DNA from: Chitinophagaceae bacterium
GTDB lineage: Bacteria > Bacteroidota > Bacteroidia > Chitinophagales > Chitinophagaceae
Direction of reading: 5' to 3'
Assembly: GCA_016708765.1 (NCBI GenBank)
Contig: JADJFD010000002.1
Span: 810,959-874,958, forward strand
Length of the DNA: 64,000 bases
The notes under the pieces were generated by a model that did not search any database, was not told where the DNA came from, and saw nothing but the letters and a program-made list of their open reading frames with translations. Numbering within the stretch: position 1 is the stretch's first letter; each line of letters opens with the position of its first letter. Position numbers and translations under genes: made by a program. Positions 45,097 through 53,067 of this stretch are shown here, piece by piece.

Positions 45097-46413
45097 ATGA
45101 AAAGGCTAATTCTATTTTTTGTTGTATTGATTTTTGTAGTGGTGAATTCAAACAACAATGCAAACGCCCAGCAATACAAACTTCGCCAGTCTACCAGCTT
45201 GTTGGGAATGAAAACCGAGTCGACTATTTATGTTAAAGCAATGCGTAAAAGAACTGAGCCCGGCAGTATGATGGGAATGCCTGCGCAGCCAATAACCATT
45301 GAACAATGCGACCTTCAACGCACTATTAAGATCAACGAAAAGAAAAAACTTTACTATATAGAACCATTTGCAAAAGACGATGAAGAAATAATTGATGAAG
45401 ATGTAAAAACAGCTCCCAAAACCAAGACTCAACCAAAGGTTACTACAATTCAAAAAGGCGGCATAATTTATATTTCTTATAGTATTACTGATACTGGTGA
45501 GAGGAAAAAAATGTATGGTTTTAATGCCCGCCATGTATGGACGTCGAACAAAATGGTACCATCTTCTAATGCATGTACTATGAAAGACAGCATACTTATT
45601 AAAACAGATGGTTGGTATATTGATCTTCCACAGTTCAATTGTCCTGTCAATTACAAAAGACATAGCAATCCGCAGGAGACCGGCAGCCTCAAGCCGGATT
45701 GTAAAGATAAGTTCGTTACCCGACGCCGTGGAAAAGGGAAACTTGGATTTCCGCTTATAGAAACAACGACAATTATCATGGGAGATGGCAAGGCTAGCAC
45801 CAGCAAGTTTGAAACCAATTTAGAAACTCTCGAATTGACAACGGCTAAGATTGATTCCATGCTGTTTGAGATCCCAATCGGTTATACAGAAACAAAAAAT
45901 GAGCAGGATCTACAAGACAAGTTTGATGTTAACGACATGATTAACCAGTATAAGAATAAAAGTGATGATGATGACAGGCCAGCTGCAAATGAACCCAAAG
46001 CAGCAGGAAAAATAAGGATTGGTGTATTGGTTCCTACAGGAGACGAACAGGTTAGCACGGCTGAATTACAACAATATCTTGCCGGTATTTTAATTGGAGA
46101 AAAAGTAGAAGCCGTTGCTGTTTCTTCAGAAGAAGAAGCAAGAAATTCGCAATGTGATTATTCACTCGTCACTACATTTATAAGGATTAAAAGCAGTAGC
46201 AAAGTTGGAGGCCTGCTAAAAGTAGTAAAGAATGCAGACCCGAACGCAGCCACTTCCTTTACGATAGAAGCAAATATGCTTTTGAAAAGTTTGGCAGATG
46301 GATCAGTAAAAGCACAACCAAAAATTGATGGTAAGTTTGATGGAAAAATTGATGCTGCTGCTAAAAAGGCTCTGGATAATGGAAGCAAGCTAGTATTAAA
46401 GGCAATGAAATAA
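45097..46413 (+). CDS. Secreted protein of unknown function, 438 aa
   Basis: The signal peptide MKRLILFFVVLIFVVVNSNNNANAQQ is clear. Residues about 25-260 are beta-rich and resemble a DUF4412-like or lipoprotein-carrier fold (QSTSLLGMKTESTIYVKAMRKRTE), with several cysteines. Residues about 300-438 form a second alpha/beta domain (RIGVLVPTGDEQVSTAELQQYL). I do not know a function. It is transcribed alone, with a small CCTAA/TTAGG hairpin near 45046. Confidence 0.7.
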   Translation: MKRLILFFVVLIFVVVNSNNNANAQQYKLRQSTSLLGMKTESTIYVKAMRKRTEPGSMMGMPAQPITIEQCDLQRTIKINEKKKLYYIEPFAKDDEEIIDEDVKTAPKTKTQPKVTTIQKGGIIYISYSITDTGERKKMYGFNARHVWTSNKMVPSSNACTMKDSILIKTDGWYIDLPQFNCPVNYKRHSNPQETGSLKPDCKDKFVTRRRGKGKLGFPLIETTTIIMGDGKASTSKFETNLETLELTTAKIDSMLFEIPIGYTETKNEQDLQDKFDVNDMINQYKNKSDDDDRPAANEPKAAGKIRIGVLVPTGDEQVSTAELQQYLAGILIGEKVEAVAVSSEEEARNSQCDYSLVTTFIRIKSSSKVGGLLKVVKNADPNAATSFTIEANMLLKSLADGSVKAQPKIDGKFDGKIDAAAKKALDNGSKLVLKAMK

Positions 46414-46447
46414 AGTGAGTGATTATCTCGGCCTTTTTAATAACGCA

Positions 46448-47338
46448 TCAGGCAACTTCTTTTATAATTGGTTTTACCAAATCATCTTCATGTAATTCAA
46501 TTCTTCTGGTTATATCATTTAAAGAAGAAAGGCGTTGTACGGTGTAGGGAATGGTATCTAAACCCGAAACAAAACGCTGTATATAACTATAAATACCAAC
46601 TAAACTTCCGGCTTCAATTCCAGCACCCATTGTTTTATTGGTAATCAGCAATGATAAACCCATAACAATCATCACCAGTATTTCCATTAAACCAAAGTTC
46701 CAGGCTTCTTGATCGCTGATTCGTACCTGCCATTTTCTTAAATTGTCATAATGTTCTTTAATGAGAATGTTATTACCAGAGGTAATAGTATCAACCTGTT
46801 TTTCCAGCTCATCATTCTTTTGCTTGTTCAGGTTATTCATTTTCTTCCCATAGAAATAACTGAAAGCAATAACGGGCAATAGTATGCCCAGGCAAACCAA
46901 TACAACCGATGTATCATAGAAAAACAAAAGCAACAAAGAGCCTACAATACTAAAAACCGCTTCCATTACATATACCAGATCGAATTCTAAAAAGTCTACA
47001 AACTCCCTTGCCAATGTGGAATGTGCACTAAGTTTTGAAACATCTGCTTTGTTATACCTGCGGGAAAGAAATTTTGTAACGAGTGATGTATAAATTGCTG
47101 AATAAGTTCTTGTATCTAACCGATGTCGGATGGTTCCGATAATCAACCATACAAGATGTACTCCGCACAGTAAAATCAACCCACGGTAACTTCCTTTAAG
47201 CAGATCGTTAATGGCTATTCCAAGAAATAATGGACGTAGTAAGTTGCCCACCATTTCAAGTGAGAAAAGGATATAAGTAACTACCAAACGGTAGCGGTGT
47301 TGTAACATAATTTGCTTGAGTATAGCAAAACGGGACAT
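46448..47338 (-). CDS. ABC-transporter six-helix membrane domain, no ATPase
   Basis: A 296-residue membrane protein with six hydrophobic helices in the ABC exporter type I layout and the coupling-region sequence FLSRRYNKADVSKLSAHSTLAREFVDFLEFDLVYVMEA. No Walker A, Walker B or ABC signature follows, and the frame ends naturally. The closest family I recall is ABC_membrane_3, stand-alone membrane domains. It lies 93 nt downstream of the ATP-grasp/SET fusion, on the same strand, so the two may be cotranscribed; it could export a product of that enzyme. Confidence 0.8.
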   Translation of the reverse strand: MSRFAILKQIMLQHRYRLVVTYILFSLEMVGNLLRPLFLGIAINDLLKGSYRGLILLCGVHLVWLIIGTIRHRLDTRTYSAIYTSLVTKFLSRRYNKADVSKLSAHSTLAREFVDFLEFDLVYVMEAVFSIVGSLLLLFFYDTSVVLVCLGILLPVIAFSYFYGKKMNNLNKQKNDELEKQVDTITSGNNILIKEHYDNLRKWQVRISDQEAWNFGLMEILVMIVMGLSLLITNKTMGAGIEAGSLVGIYSYIQRFVSGLDTIPYTVQRLSSLNDITRRIELHEDDLVKPIIKEVA

Positions 47339-47431
47339 AGCTCATCTTTTAGATAAATCATTCAATACCATGAACATATCATGGGAAAAACAGAATTCAA
47401 TGGAAGGGAAGTAAGACCGTAAGCAGGCGGG

Positions 47432-48865
47432 TTAGTTTAACCTGGGTTGGGATTGTTCCCGCAAAGTTAAGGAGTTTCCGGGTGCCCCGGCGACCAAACC
47501 TCGGCATGACACCGTACCGCACTGGCACTGAAAGGGTTCCATGTTTTCATCAAGAAATTGGGCATAATCGAGGGTTAATTCCTCATTTTCGGCAATATTT
47601 CGTAGTGAAAGCACATTTAACCCATCAAAAACGGTGTTGGGTTCGCAACTATGATTTTGTGGCGCCCACTCAGAAGGATCATCATCCCAGAGAATAAATA
47701 GCTCATCGCTTACAGGATAGGCATAGCGACGGAAATGCATTTTCTCATCTTCGTTCCAATTCTTTTCTACAAACCTTTTGGTGATGATGCGTTGTGCCCG
47801 GCCTTCACCTTTAAAAATCATTTCGCCTTTATTAATATCCCTGCTGGCATAAATCCCATAACCTGCAATAGAATTTCCTTTCATGATAAAAGGTTTTTTC
47901 TTTCGCTTGTGACGGGCAATGCCTTCGGCAATGATGTGTTTTAAGAAACCAACTTTACCGATTCCATCATGTTTTAAAATATAATCTGCCGAACCTTCAT
48001 AACCATCAGTATAAAAAACAGAACAAGTAAAGTTGATCTCGAGAAAGTAGATTTCATTTTTATCATTCACCCGAAAATCTAAACGGCCATATCCAACTCC
48101 GTTGAAACCTTTGAATATTTTTTCAGTTGCTAAACGAAGTTGTTTGTCTAATACTGGGTCGTTACAGGGAACATTACAATCAGGGTGTAGTTCTGAGGTC
48201 TTTAATGCATAGGTTTTATATTCTCTCCCTTCGGGAAATAGATATTCAACCGGACGAAATACAGTACAAGTATGAATATCATTATTGGCAGCAACAAGTA
48301 CAGTGAATTCTCTTCCCGCTATATATTCTTCTACCAGGAGCGGACCAAACTCATCTAATATGCTGATGCATTTTTGTTGCAGTTCAATTTTATTATTAAC
48401 CAACGACAATTCATCTACCCCCAAACTATCGCCAGCTTTAGATGGTTTTACAAATAATGGAAATGATAAATTATTTACTGCATCATCCACATCGTTCAAT
48501 TCATTAATGATAACATAACCGGGAGTTTTTACACCCTCACAAAAAGCCAGGTACTTCATCAATTCTTTAGGCGGATCGTACAGCTTTGTTGTTGGTCCGG
48601 TGAATGGAAGGTTTAATAATTCCAGTGTATAGATAACGTCAATACTTGGTATTTCCCACTCCAGATAACCCTCGCAGAGGTTTACGAAAATATCAAAACC
48701 TTGTTTGCTGAGGTCTTTTAGTTGCTTGTAGGTAGTGAGTTTATTGAGAAAGACATTGTGTACTTCATCATCTGGCAACAATGGAGAAAGGTCCCTTGGC
48801 GGATCGTAGTTTTTATAATCTACACCAGTAGTGGAATAATCGGGTTGAAGGACACAAACTTTCAT
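47432..48865 (-). CDS. Fused ATP-grasp ligase and SET-domain methyltransferase
   Basis: A 477-residue two-enzyme fusion. Residues 1-315 are a D-Ala-D-Ala-ligase-like ATP-grasp: VNLCEGYLEWEIPSIDV at 61-77, the phosphate loop with Lys140 (FVKPSKAGDSLGVDE), and metal ligands in GRLDFRV (Asp263) and YFLEINFT (Glu276, Asn278). Residues 327-460 are a SET domain: AGYGIYA (334-340), NHSCEPN (404-410), ELTLDYA (429-435) and a post-SET zinc cluster CQCGTVSCRG (447-456). ATP-grasp ligases join a carboxylate to an amine; SET enzymes methylate lysine with S-adenosylmethionine. A combined peptide-forming and methylating role is inference. The same pair exists as two genes at 51251-52933. Confidence 0.88.
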   Translation of the reverse strand: MKVCVLQPDYSTTGVDYKNYDPPRDLSPLLPDDEVHNVFLNKLTTYKQLKDLSKQGFDIFVNLCEGYLEWEIPSIDVIYTLELLNLPFTGPTTKLYDPPKELMKYLAFCEGVKTPGYVIINELNDVDDAVNNLSFPLFVKPSKAGDSLGVDELSLVNNKIELQQKCISILDEFGPLLVEEYIAGREFTVLVAANNDIHTCTVFRPVEYLFPEGREYKTYALKTSELHPDCNVPCNDPVLDKQLRLATEKIFKGFNGVGYGRLDFRVNDKNEIYFLEINFTCSVFYTDGYEGSADYILKHDGIGKVGFLKHIIAEGIARHKRKKKPFIMKGNSIAGYGIYASRDINKGEMIFKGEGRAQRIITKRFVEKNWNEDEKMHFRRYAYPVSDELFILWDDDPSEWAPQNHSCEPNTVFDGLNVLSLRNIAENEELTLDYAQFLDENMEPFQCQCGTVSCRGLVAGAPGNSLTLREQSQPRLN

Positions 48866-49252
48866 ACGGCATGAAATTATCTAAATAATGAATACAGCGT
48901 ATAACTATTAATAGTTTTCTAATACCAAATGGACTTTTTTATATTTATTTCTTAGTACAAACAAAATATTATGTCTACGTAAAACGAAAATCGGCTTTGA
49001 CAAAAGGAGAGTATTTAGATTTAATACCACCCAATATATTTGCCCCTTAATAGCAAATCCTGTAACAGAAATGGAAATGAACATGGCCCCTGATAGTGAA
49101 GAAGCCGTAAAAAAACAATTATAAATTAAGGGAACATTGATGAGATAATAACTCAGTGGTCATACGATGCTCGTCATAAAAAGCACTTAGCCAAAAAATT
49201 TTGTCAATAAAAGAGCTCAATTTTCACCGTATAAAAACTAAAAAAATAAATT
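48866..49252. other. Gene-poor stretch with possible broken small ORF
   Basis: No intact gene is clear. From ATG 48971 the frame stops after three codons, but the adjacent frame is open from 48972 to a stop at 49124 and reads KTKIGFDKRRVFRFNTTQ, then YICPLIANPVTEM and EAVKKQL. Another frame at 49136-49210 reads IDEIITQWSYDARHKKH. These could be pieces of a decayed small gene. An intact 17-codon frame starts at ATG 49071. Confidence 0.3.
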
Positions 49253-49579
49253 ATGAAAAAAATTATTGCAGCAGCAGCTTTTGTCTTTTTAATTACCGGA
49301 ACAGTGTTCGCTAACACAATATCTACCAATTCATGCCCCCCTATTTCTGTAGTCGCAGATAAGTATGATATAAAAATAAAAAATGATAGCGGCGATGAAG
49401 TAACGGTATACAATGCGGGCAGCGGTGGTTCGTATCGCCTGAGTAAAAATGTAATTACCACTATTAAAATGGAGGATGGCGATAAATTATACATCTATGT
49501 AAGTGGTAAAAAGGGTCGTTTATTACTTACCGCTTCAGCAGATATAGATGGTAAGGTGCAATTATTCAGCAAACTATAA
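49253..49579 (+). CDS. Small secreted protein, 108 aa
   Basis: A signal peptide (MKKIIAAAAFVFLITGTVFA) is followed by about 88 mature residues that look beta-stranded (YDIKIKNDSGDEVTVYNAGSGGSYRLSKNV). A cysteine in NSCPP may be modified or form a disulfide. No family is known to me. It is followed 27 nt later by a lipoprotein gene, probably in one transcript. Confidence 0.7.
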   Translation: MKKIIAAAAFVFLITGTVFANTISTNSCPPISVVADKYDIKIKNDSGDEVTVYNAGSGGSYRLSKNVITTIKMEDGDKLYIYVSGKKGRLLLTASADIDGKVQLFSKL

Positions 49580-49606
49580 TCTACAATAAACGTAAAATCA
49601 ACAAAC

Positions 49607-50197
49607 ATGAAAAGGTTTTTTTGGCTTTTTCTTCTAAGTTTATCACTTACAATAATCTCTTGTGGCGATGGCGATAAAAAACAAGAAGCTGACAAAAAGG
49701 AAACAAAAACCTCCGCGGCTATAAATTTTAATGCGGAGGTAGATGCTGCCCCAGGAACTGTTATTAGCGAACTAAGCTTTATTGAAAAAGATGGAGAAAA
49801 AGAAAAGGCTGGCAAACGTATTACCAAGTTTTTTGAAGACACAGCAAAAGTGGTTATAACGGTCTATAAAAAAGCAAACGATGCCGTATATGATGCGATG
49901 GTGTACACTATTCTTAAAGAAGATGCTAAAGGCCTAAAAGCAGACCTGAGCCCAATGAATGATGGCGGCAATAATTATACTACCTATACTCCAAAAGATT
50001 TTGGCGGTGTATCAATTGTATTTGTAGCTGAGGGCACAACGGCCGATAATAAAATTGTGAGTATAAAAAATATGAGCATTTTTTTGGACGAACGAAAAGA
50101 AGAGACTACCAAAGAAAATGGGCTGAACATGCCAGTAGCGGACTTTAAAACTGCCGATGAGTGGGCGAAAAAATTAGTAATGATTTTTAAAAAATAA
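49607..50197 (+). CDS. Hypothetical lipoprotein, 196 aa
   Basis: Signal peptide and lipobox MKRFFWLFLLSLSLTIISC, followed by a Lys/Glu-rich linker. The mature part is hydrophilic and of mixed alpha/beta content, with no recognised domain. A strong terminator follows 30 nt after the stop. The two secreted genes sit between the fused and split ATP-grasp/SET loci, which makes them candidates for a functional link, but only by position. Confidence 0.7.
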   Translation: MKRFFWLFLLSLSLTIISCGDGDKKQEADKKETKTSAAINFNAEVDAAPGTVISELSFIEKDGEKEKAGKRITKFFEDTAKVVITVYKKANDAVYDAMVYTILKEDAKGLKADLSPMNDGGNNYTTYTPKDFGGVSIVFVAEGTTADNKIVSIKNMSIFLDERKEETTKENGLNMPVADFKTADEWAKKLVMIFKK

Positions 50198-50227
50198 GTA
50201 ACAACCATTAACCTTTCTCCTCAAAGC

Positions 50228-50256
50228 AAAATGCCCTTTTACGAAAGGGCATTTTT
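50228..50256 (+). terminator. Rho-independent terminator
   Basis: AAAATGCCCTTT (50228-50239) and AAAGGGCATTTT (50244-50255) make a perfect 12-bp stem with a TACG loop, followed by T and G. It ends the two-gene secreted-protein unit. Confidence 0.9.
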
Positions 50257-50291
50257 GTTATACCCGACTCTGTCGAACACTTACTTTTTAA

Positions 50292-50414
50292 ATACCTCCG
50301 ATTGATCGAAATACGAGTGTTAAAGTTACTCTAACACCTCTAAAGGGCGAGCCTGTTACATCTAACCATTCTGCTTTTCCAGGTGGAGCTACTTTTGAAC
50401 TTACTGCTAAATAA
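50292..50414 (+). pseudogene. Possible coding remnant
   Basis: One frame reads IPPIDRNTSVKVTLTPLKGE, then PVTSNHSAFPGGATFELTAK, to a stop. It has protein-like composition but no start codon, because a stop lies directly upstream at 50289. It could be the 3' end of a lost extracellular protein gene. The rest of 50260-50500 shows nothing further. Confidence 0.25.
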
Positions 50415-50500
50415 GATGCTGCTGGTATTGTATATTCCCTCTTTAAAAAAACAGTCTAAACAAAATATTTTTCAACCAGCTCCACCATTTATTTTAGCGT

Positions 50501-51250
50501 ATGATTAAAAGCATTATAATTGATGATGAAACCCGGGCTCGCAAATTATTGAGTACTATCATTACCGACTATTGCCCCGAATTATCAATTGAAGCGGAAT
50601 GTGAAGATTTACCTTCAGGTATTAAGGCCATTAAAAAGTATAACCCTGATATTGTTTTCTTAGATATTGAAATGCCTGGCCATAGCGGATTAGAGCTGCT
50701 TAATTTTTTTACTGAGGATGAAATTAACTTTAATGTAATCTTTACCACAGCGTACAATGAATATGCAGTGCAGGCTTTCCGCTTTTCTGCTATAGATTAT
50801 TTATTAAAGCCTATACAACATGGCCAGCTTAAAGAAGCAGTACAGCGATACAACAAACGGCGGGATAAACAAAATGCGGTGCAGCTTAAAAATCTTAAAG
50901 AAACACTTTCAAATACAGGAAGTTGGGACGACAAACGGATTGCGGTACCTAGCGGACAAACTATTCATTTTTTTAAACCTTCCGAGATTATTATGATAAA
51001 AGGGGAAGCTGCTTACAGTGAAATACATCTGGCAAACGGCAATAAGATGTTAGCAAGTCGCAACCTGCGCCACTTTGAGGAAATGCTAGCACCAATTCCA
51101 GTTTTCTTTCGTAGCCATAAATCATATATCATAAATCGCAGAGCGGTGGTGCAATATGTAAAAAGTGATGGCGGTTATTTAAAACTTACTAACGGTATGG
51201 ATGCTGGCTTATCGCCAGATAAGGTAAATGATTTTTTGCGGCAGATGTAA
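50501..51250 (+). CDS. LytTR-type response regulator
   Basis: A 249-residue two-domain regulator. The receiver domain (1-120) has the acidic pocket IIDDE, phosphoacceptor Asp55 in IVFLDIEMPG, FTTAYNEYAVQAF and the Lys in YLLKPI. The C-terminal LytTR DNA-binding domain (about 145-249) contains IIMIKGEAAYSEIHLANGNKM and FFRSHKSYIINRRAV. No histidine kinase is adjacent. Its stop directly abuts the convergent stop of the split ATP-grasp gene. Confidence 0.94.
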   Translation: MIKSIIIDDETRARKLLSTIITDYCPELSIEAECEDLPSGIKAIKKYNPDIVFLDIEMPGHSGLELLNFFTEDEINFNVIFTTAYNEYAVQAFRFSAIDYLLKPIQHGQLKEAVQRYNKRRDKQNAVQLKNLKETLSNTGSWDDKRIAVPSGQTIHFFKPSEIIMIKGEAAYSEIHLANGNKMLASRNLRHFEEMLAPIPVFFRSHKSYIINRRAVVQYVKSDGGYLKLTNGMDAGLSPDKVNDFLRQM

Positions 51251-52417
51251 TCAGGAAATTCTTGTTTTCTTAGACTTGTTGCTTACAGTGGCTTTTGTGG
51301 TATGTAATATTTTTTTCGTTACTATACTTCTTCTCAAAGCATCTTTCAAAATTTCAATAATCACTTCGGTAAAAGAAACGTTAGATACTTTAAGAATGGC
51401 GCCGATAGAAGTATAATCTTCATCTTCACTTAGTCCACATTGTGCATTTGCTTCGAGCATATAGAGTTTTCCCGTTGCGGCATCCTGGCGAATATCAATT
51501 CTTGTATATCCCTTTCCTCCGCAGGCTTTATATGCTTCGAAGCTTAATTGTTTTAAAGCAGGTATCAATGCTGGCTCAACGGGTTTGTAATTATAAAAAT
51601 TTTCATTCTGCGGCATAGGTGTTTCATCTTCATATATTTCCCAAAGCCTATCGAATGATAAAAACTTTTCGCCATCGGGTAAAGATTCATGGAAAACCCT
51701 TTTTACCGGTTCGTACACAATACAATTATCTTCATCATCGGCAGAGCCGGTAATAAAAGTGGTGAACTCTGGACCAGTTATAAACTGTTCTACAAATAAT
51801 CCATCTACTAATAAGTTCCAGCCACGATAACCTTTATAAATTTCTGCGACACGGTTTGCAAGTTCTTCTTCTGTGTGTACCACATTCTTAACTGAAACAC
51901 CCATGCTACCACCGGAAACAGCAGGTTTGATAATGATTGGCGTACCCACTCTTTTACAAATTCCTTTGGTAGAACCTTTTTTATCCGTTATCACCCGCCA
52001 GTTAGCCGTGGCCACACCTGCTTTATCAAAAGCCTTTTTCATCGGCACTTTTGAAGTGGTGATATTATAGAAATGAACATCGGAACCAGTATATATTAAG
52101 CCAAGCTTGTCTAATTCTTTAATTACCGAAACCCCCGGACAGCCATTTACTTCGTCACCATCACAGAGGTTAAGTATCAAAGGTGTTTTGCCATTCTTAC
52201 TTTTAGCTATAGAATGGATAATAGTTTTATAATTATCCATGGTAACGGGTTGCCACTTCCACTCGGTTTTTAATTCCTCAAAAACCTGTGTGTATTCCTT
52301 TATGCTTTGTGTAAAGTCGTAATAGTGTTGAATATTCGGATCGTCTGATTCCAGATGCGGTGCCAGCACCCAAACAACGTAAGGCTTTAATAAATTAGTG
52401 GCTTCTGCTGTCTTCAT
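51251..52417 (-). CDS. ATP-grasp ligase (D-Ala-D-Ala-ligase-like), split version
   Basis: A 388-residue ATP-grasp enzyme from ATG 52417. Key parts are ILNLCDGDEVNGCPGVSVIK at 81-100, LDKLGLIYTGSD at 102-113, IIIKPAVSGGSMGVSVKN (Lys164, glycine loop 169-173) and GYTRIDIRQD followed by MLEANAQCGLS with the metal-binding Glu and Asn. The shared NLC(E/D)G and L(P/I)(F/Y)TG features show that it is homologous to the N-terminal half of the fusion protein at 47432. It is 6 nt downstream of the SET gene, forming a two-gene operon. The substrate is unknown; Ddl proper is unlikely given the divergence and the SET partner. The C-terminus is Lys/Thr-rich. Confidence 0.87.
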   Translation of the reverse strand: MKTAEATNLLKPYVVWVLAPHLESDDPNIQHYYDFTQSIKEYTQVFEELKTEWKWQPVTMDNYKTIIHSIAKSKNGKTPLILNLCDGDEVNGCPGVSVIKELDKLGLIYTGSDVHFYNITTSKVPMKKAFDKAGVATANWRVITDKKGSTKGICKRVGTPIIIKPAVSGGSMGVSVKNVVHTEEELANRVAEIYKGYRGWNLLVDGLFVEQFITGPEFTTFITGSADDEDNCIVYEPVKRVFHESLPDGEKFLSFDRLWEIYEDETPMPQNENFYNYKPVEPALIPALKQLSFEAYKACGGKGYTRIDIRQDAATGKLYMLEANAQCGLSEDEDYTSIGAILKVSNVSFTEVIIEILKDALRRSIVTKKILHTTKATVSNKSKKTRIS

Positions 52418-52423
52418 CACAAA

Positions 52424-52933
52424 TCAGGCTACTTTTTGTCTGGCCGCTTTCTTTACCAGTTGTTGTTGAATAAAATCGGTGAAGCGATATTGTGATTGTA
52501 CTTCTGGTGATAAATAAAAAGCCCCTCTTATTTTACCAATGCAACGTGGGCTACCGCAATAGCAACCAAATGACTGTGTCATTTTCCATTCTGCAGAAGG
52601 ATAAAAAAAGACAAACTCGTCTTCGGAGTGAATTTCTTTTAATGCTACCAATTGCAAAGTAGTCGTATCGAAGAAAACATTTGGATCACAACTATGATTG
52701 ATGTATTGCAGAAACTCAGGTTGCAATGTTATATGCTTACGATTACCAACTTGCACAGTTAGATAAGTTGGCTCTGCAGAAATAGTTCCTGCAGAAAAAT
52801 CAGCAATTACTTCTCCCGGTTGATAAGACCGCAAAGCAAATAATGCATTTTGATTATTAGAAACCTTTTGCCTTCTTTCGGCAAAATTATGATTGCTTAT
52901 AACATGATAAGCAGTGACAGTAAGTGTATCCAT
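52424..52933 (-). CDS. Stand-alone SET-domain protein with post-SET zinc site
   Basis: A 169-residue protein: the start of the SET fold at about 30-50 (NALFALRSYQPGEVIADF), the pseudoknot motif NHSCDPN at 79-85, EFVFFYP at 106-112 in place of the usual (E)LTxDY, and the post-SET cysteines 124, 126 and 131 in CYCGSPRCIG. SET enzymes methylate protein lysines with S-adenosylmethionine. The DY tyrosine corresponds to Tyr111. It is the first gene of a pair with the ATP-grasp ligase. The stretch to the helicase (52934-53067) shows no gene. Confidence 0.85.
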   Translation of the reverse strand: MDTLTVTAYHVISNHNFAERRQKVSNNQNALFALRSYQPGEVIADFSAGTISAEPTYLTVQVGNRKHITLQPEFLQYINHSCDPNVFFDTTTLQLVALKEIHSEDEFVFFYPSAEWKMTQSFGCYCGSPRCIGKIRGAFYLSPEVQSQYRFTDFIQQQLVKKAARQKVA

Positions 52934-53067
52934 AAAGGGGTAAGTAAGTATTCGGATAGAAAGATATATATATTGTTTAACGTAACAAATTTGTAACCGT
53001 TAAATGTGCATAATTAATAAACAATGTGGACTTTGAAATGAATAAAACCAAAAGGTTTAATATGCTC

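Noticed and set aside
46448..47338. A full ABC exporter truncated by frameshift
   Set aside because: The frame ends naturally with a polar tail, and no Walker A or signature motif was found in any frame downstream before 46413.
51251..52417. Calling the ATP-grasp gene ddl (D-Ala-D-Ala ligase)
   Set aside because: It shares the fold and motifs, but the sequence is divergent, it is paired with a SET gene, and it is not in a cell-wall cluster.
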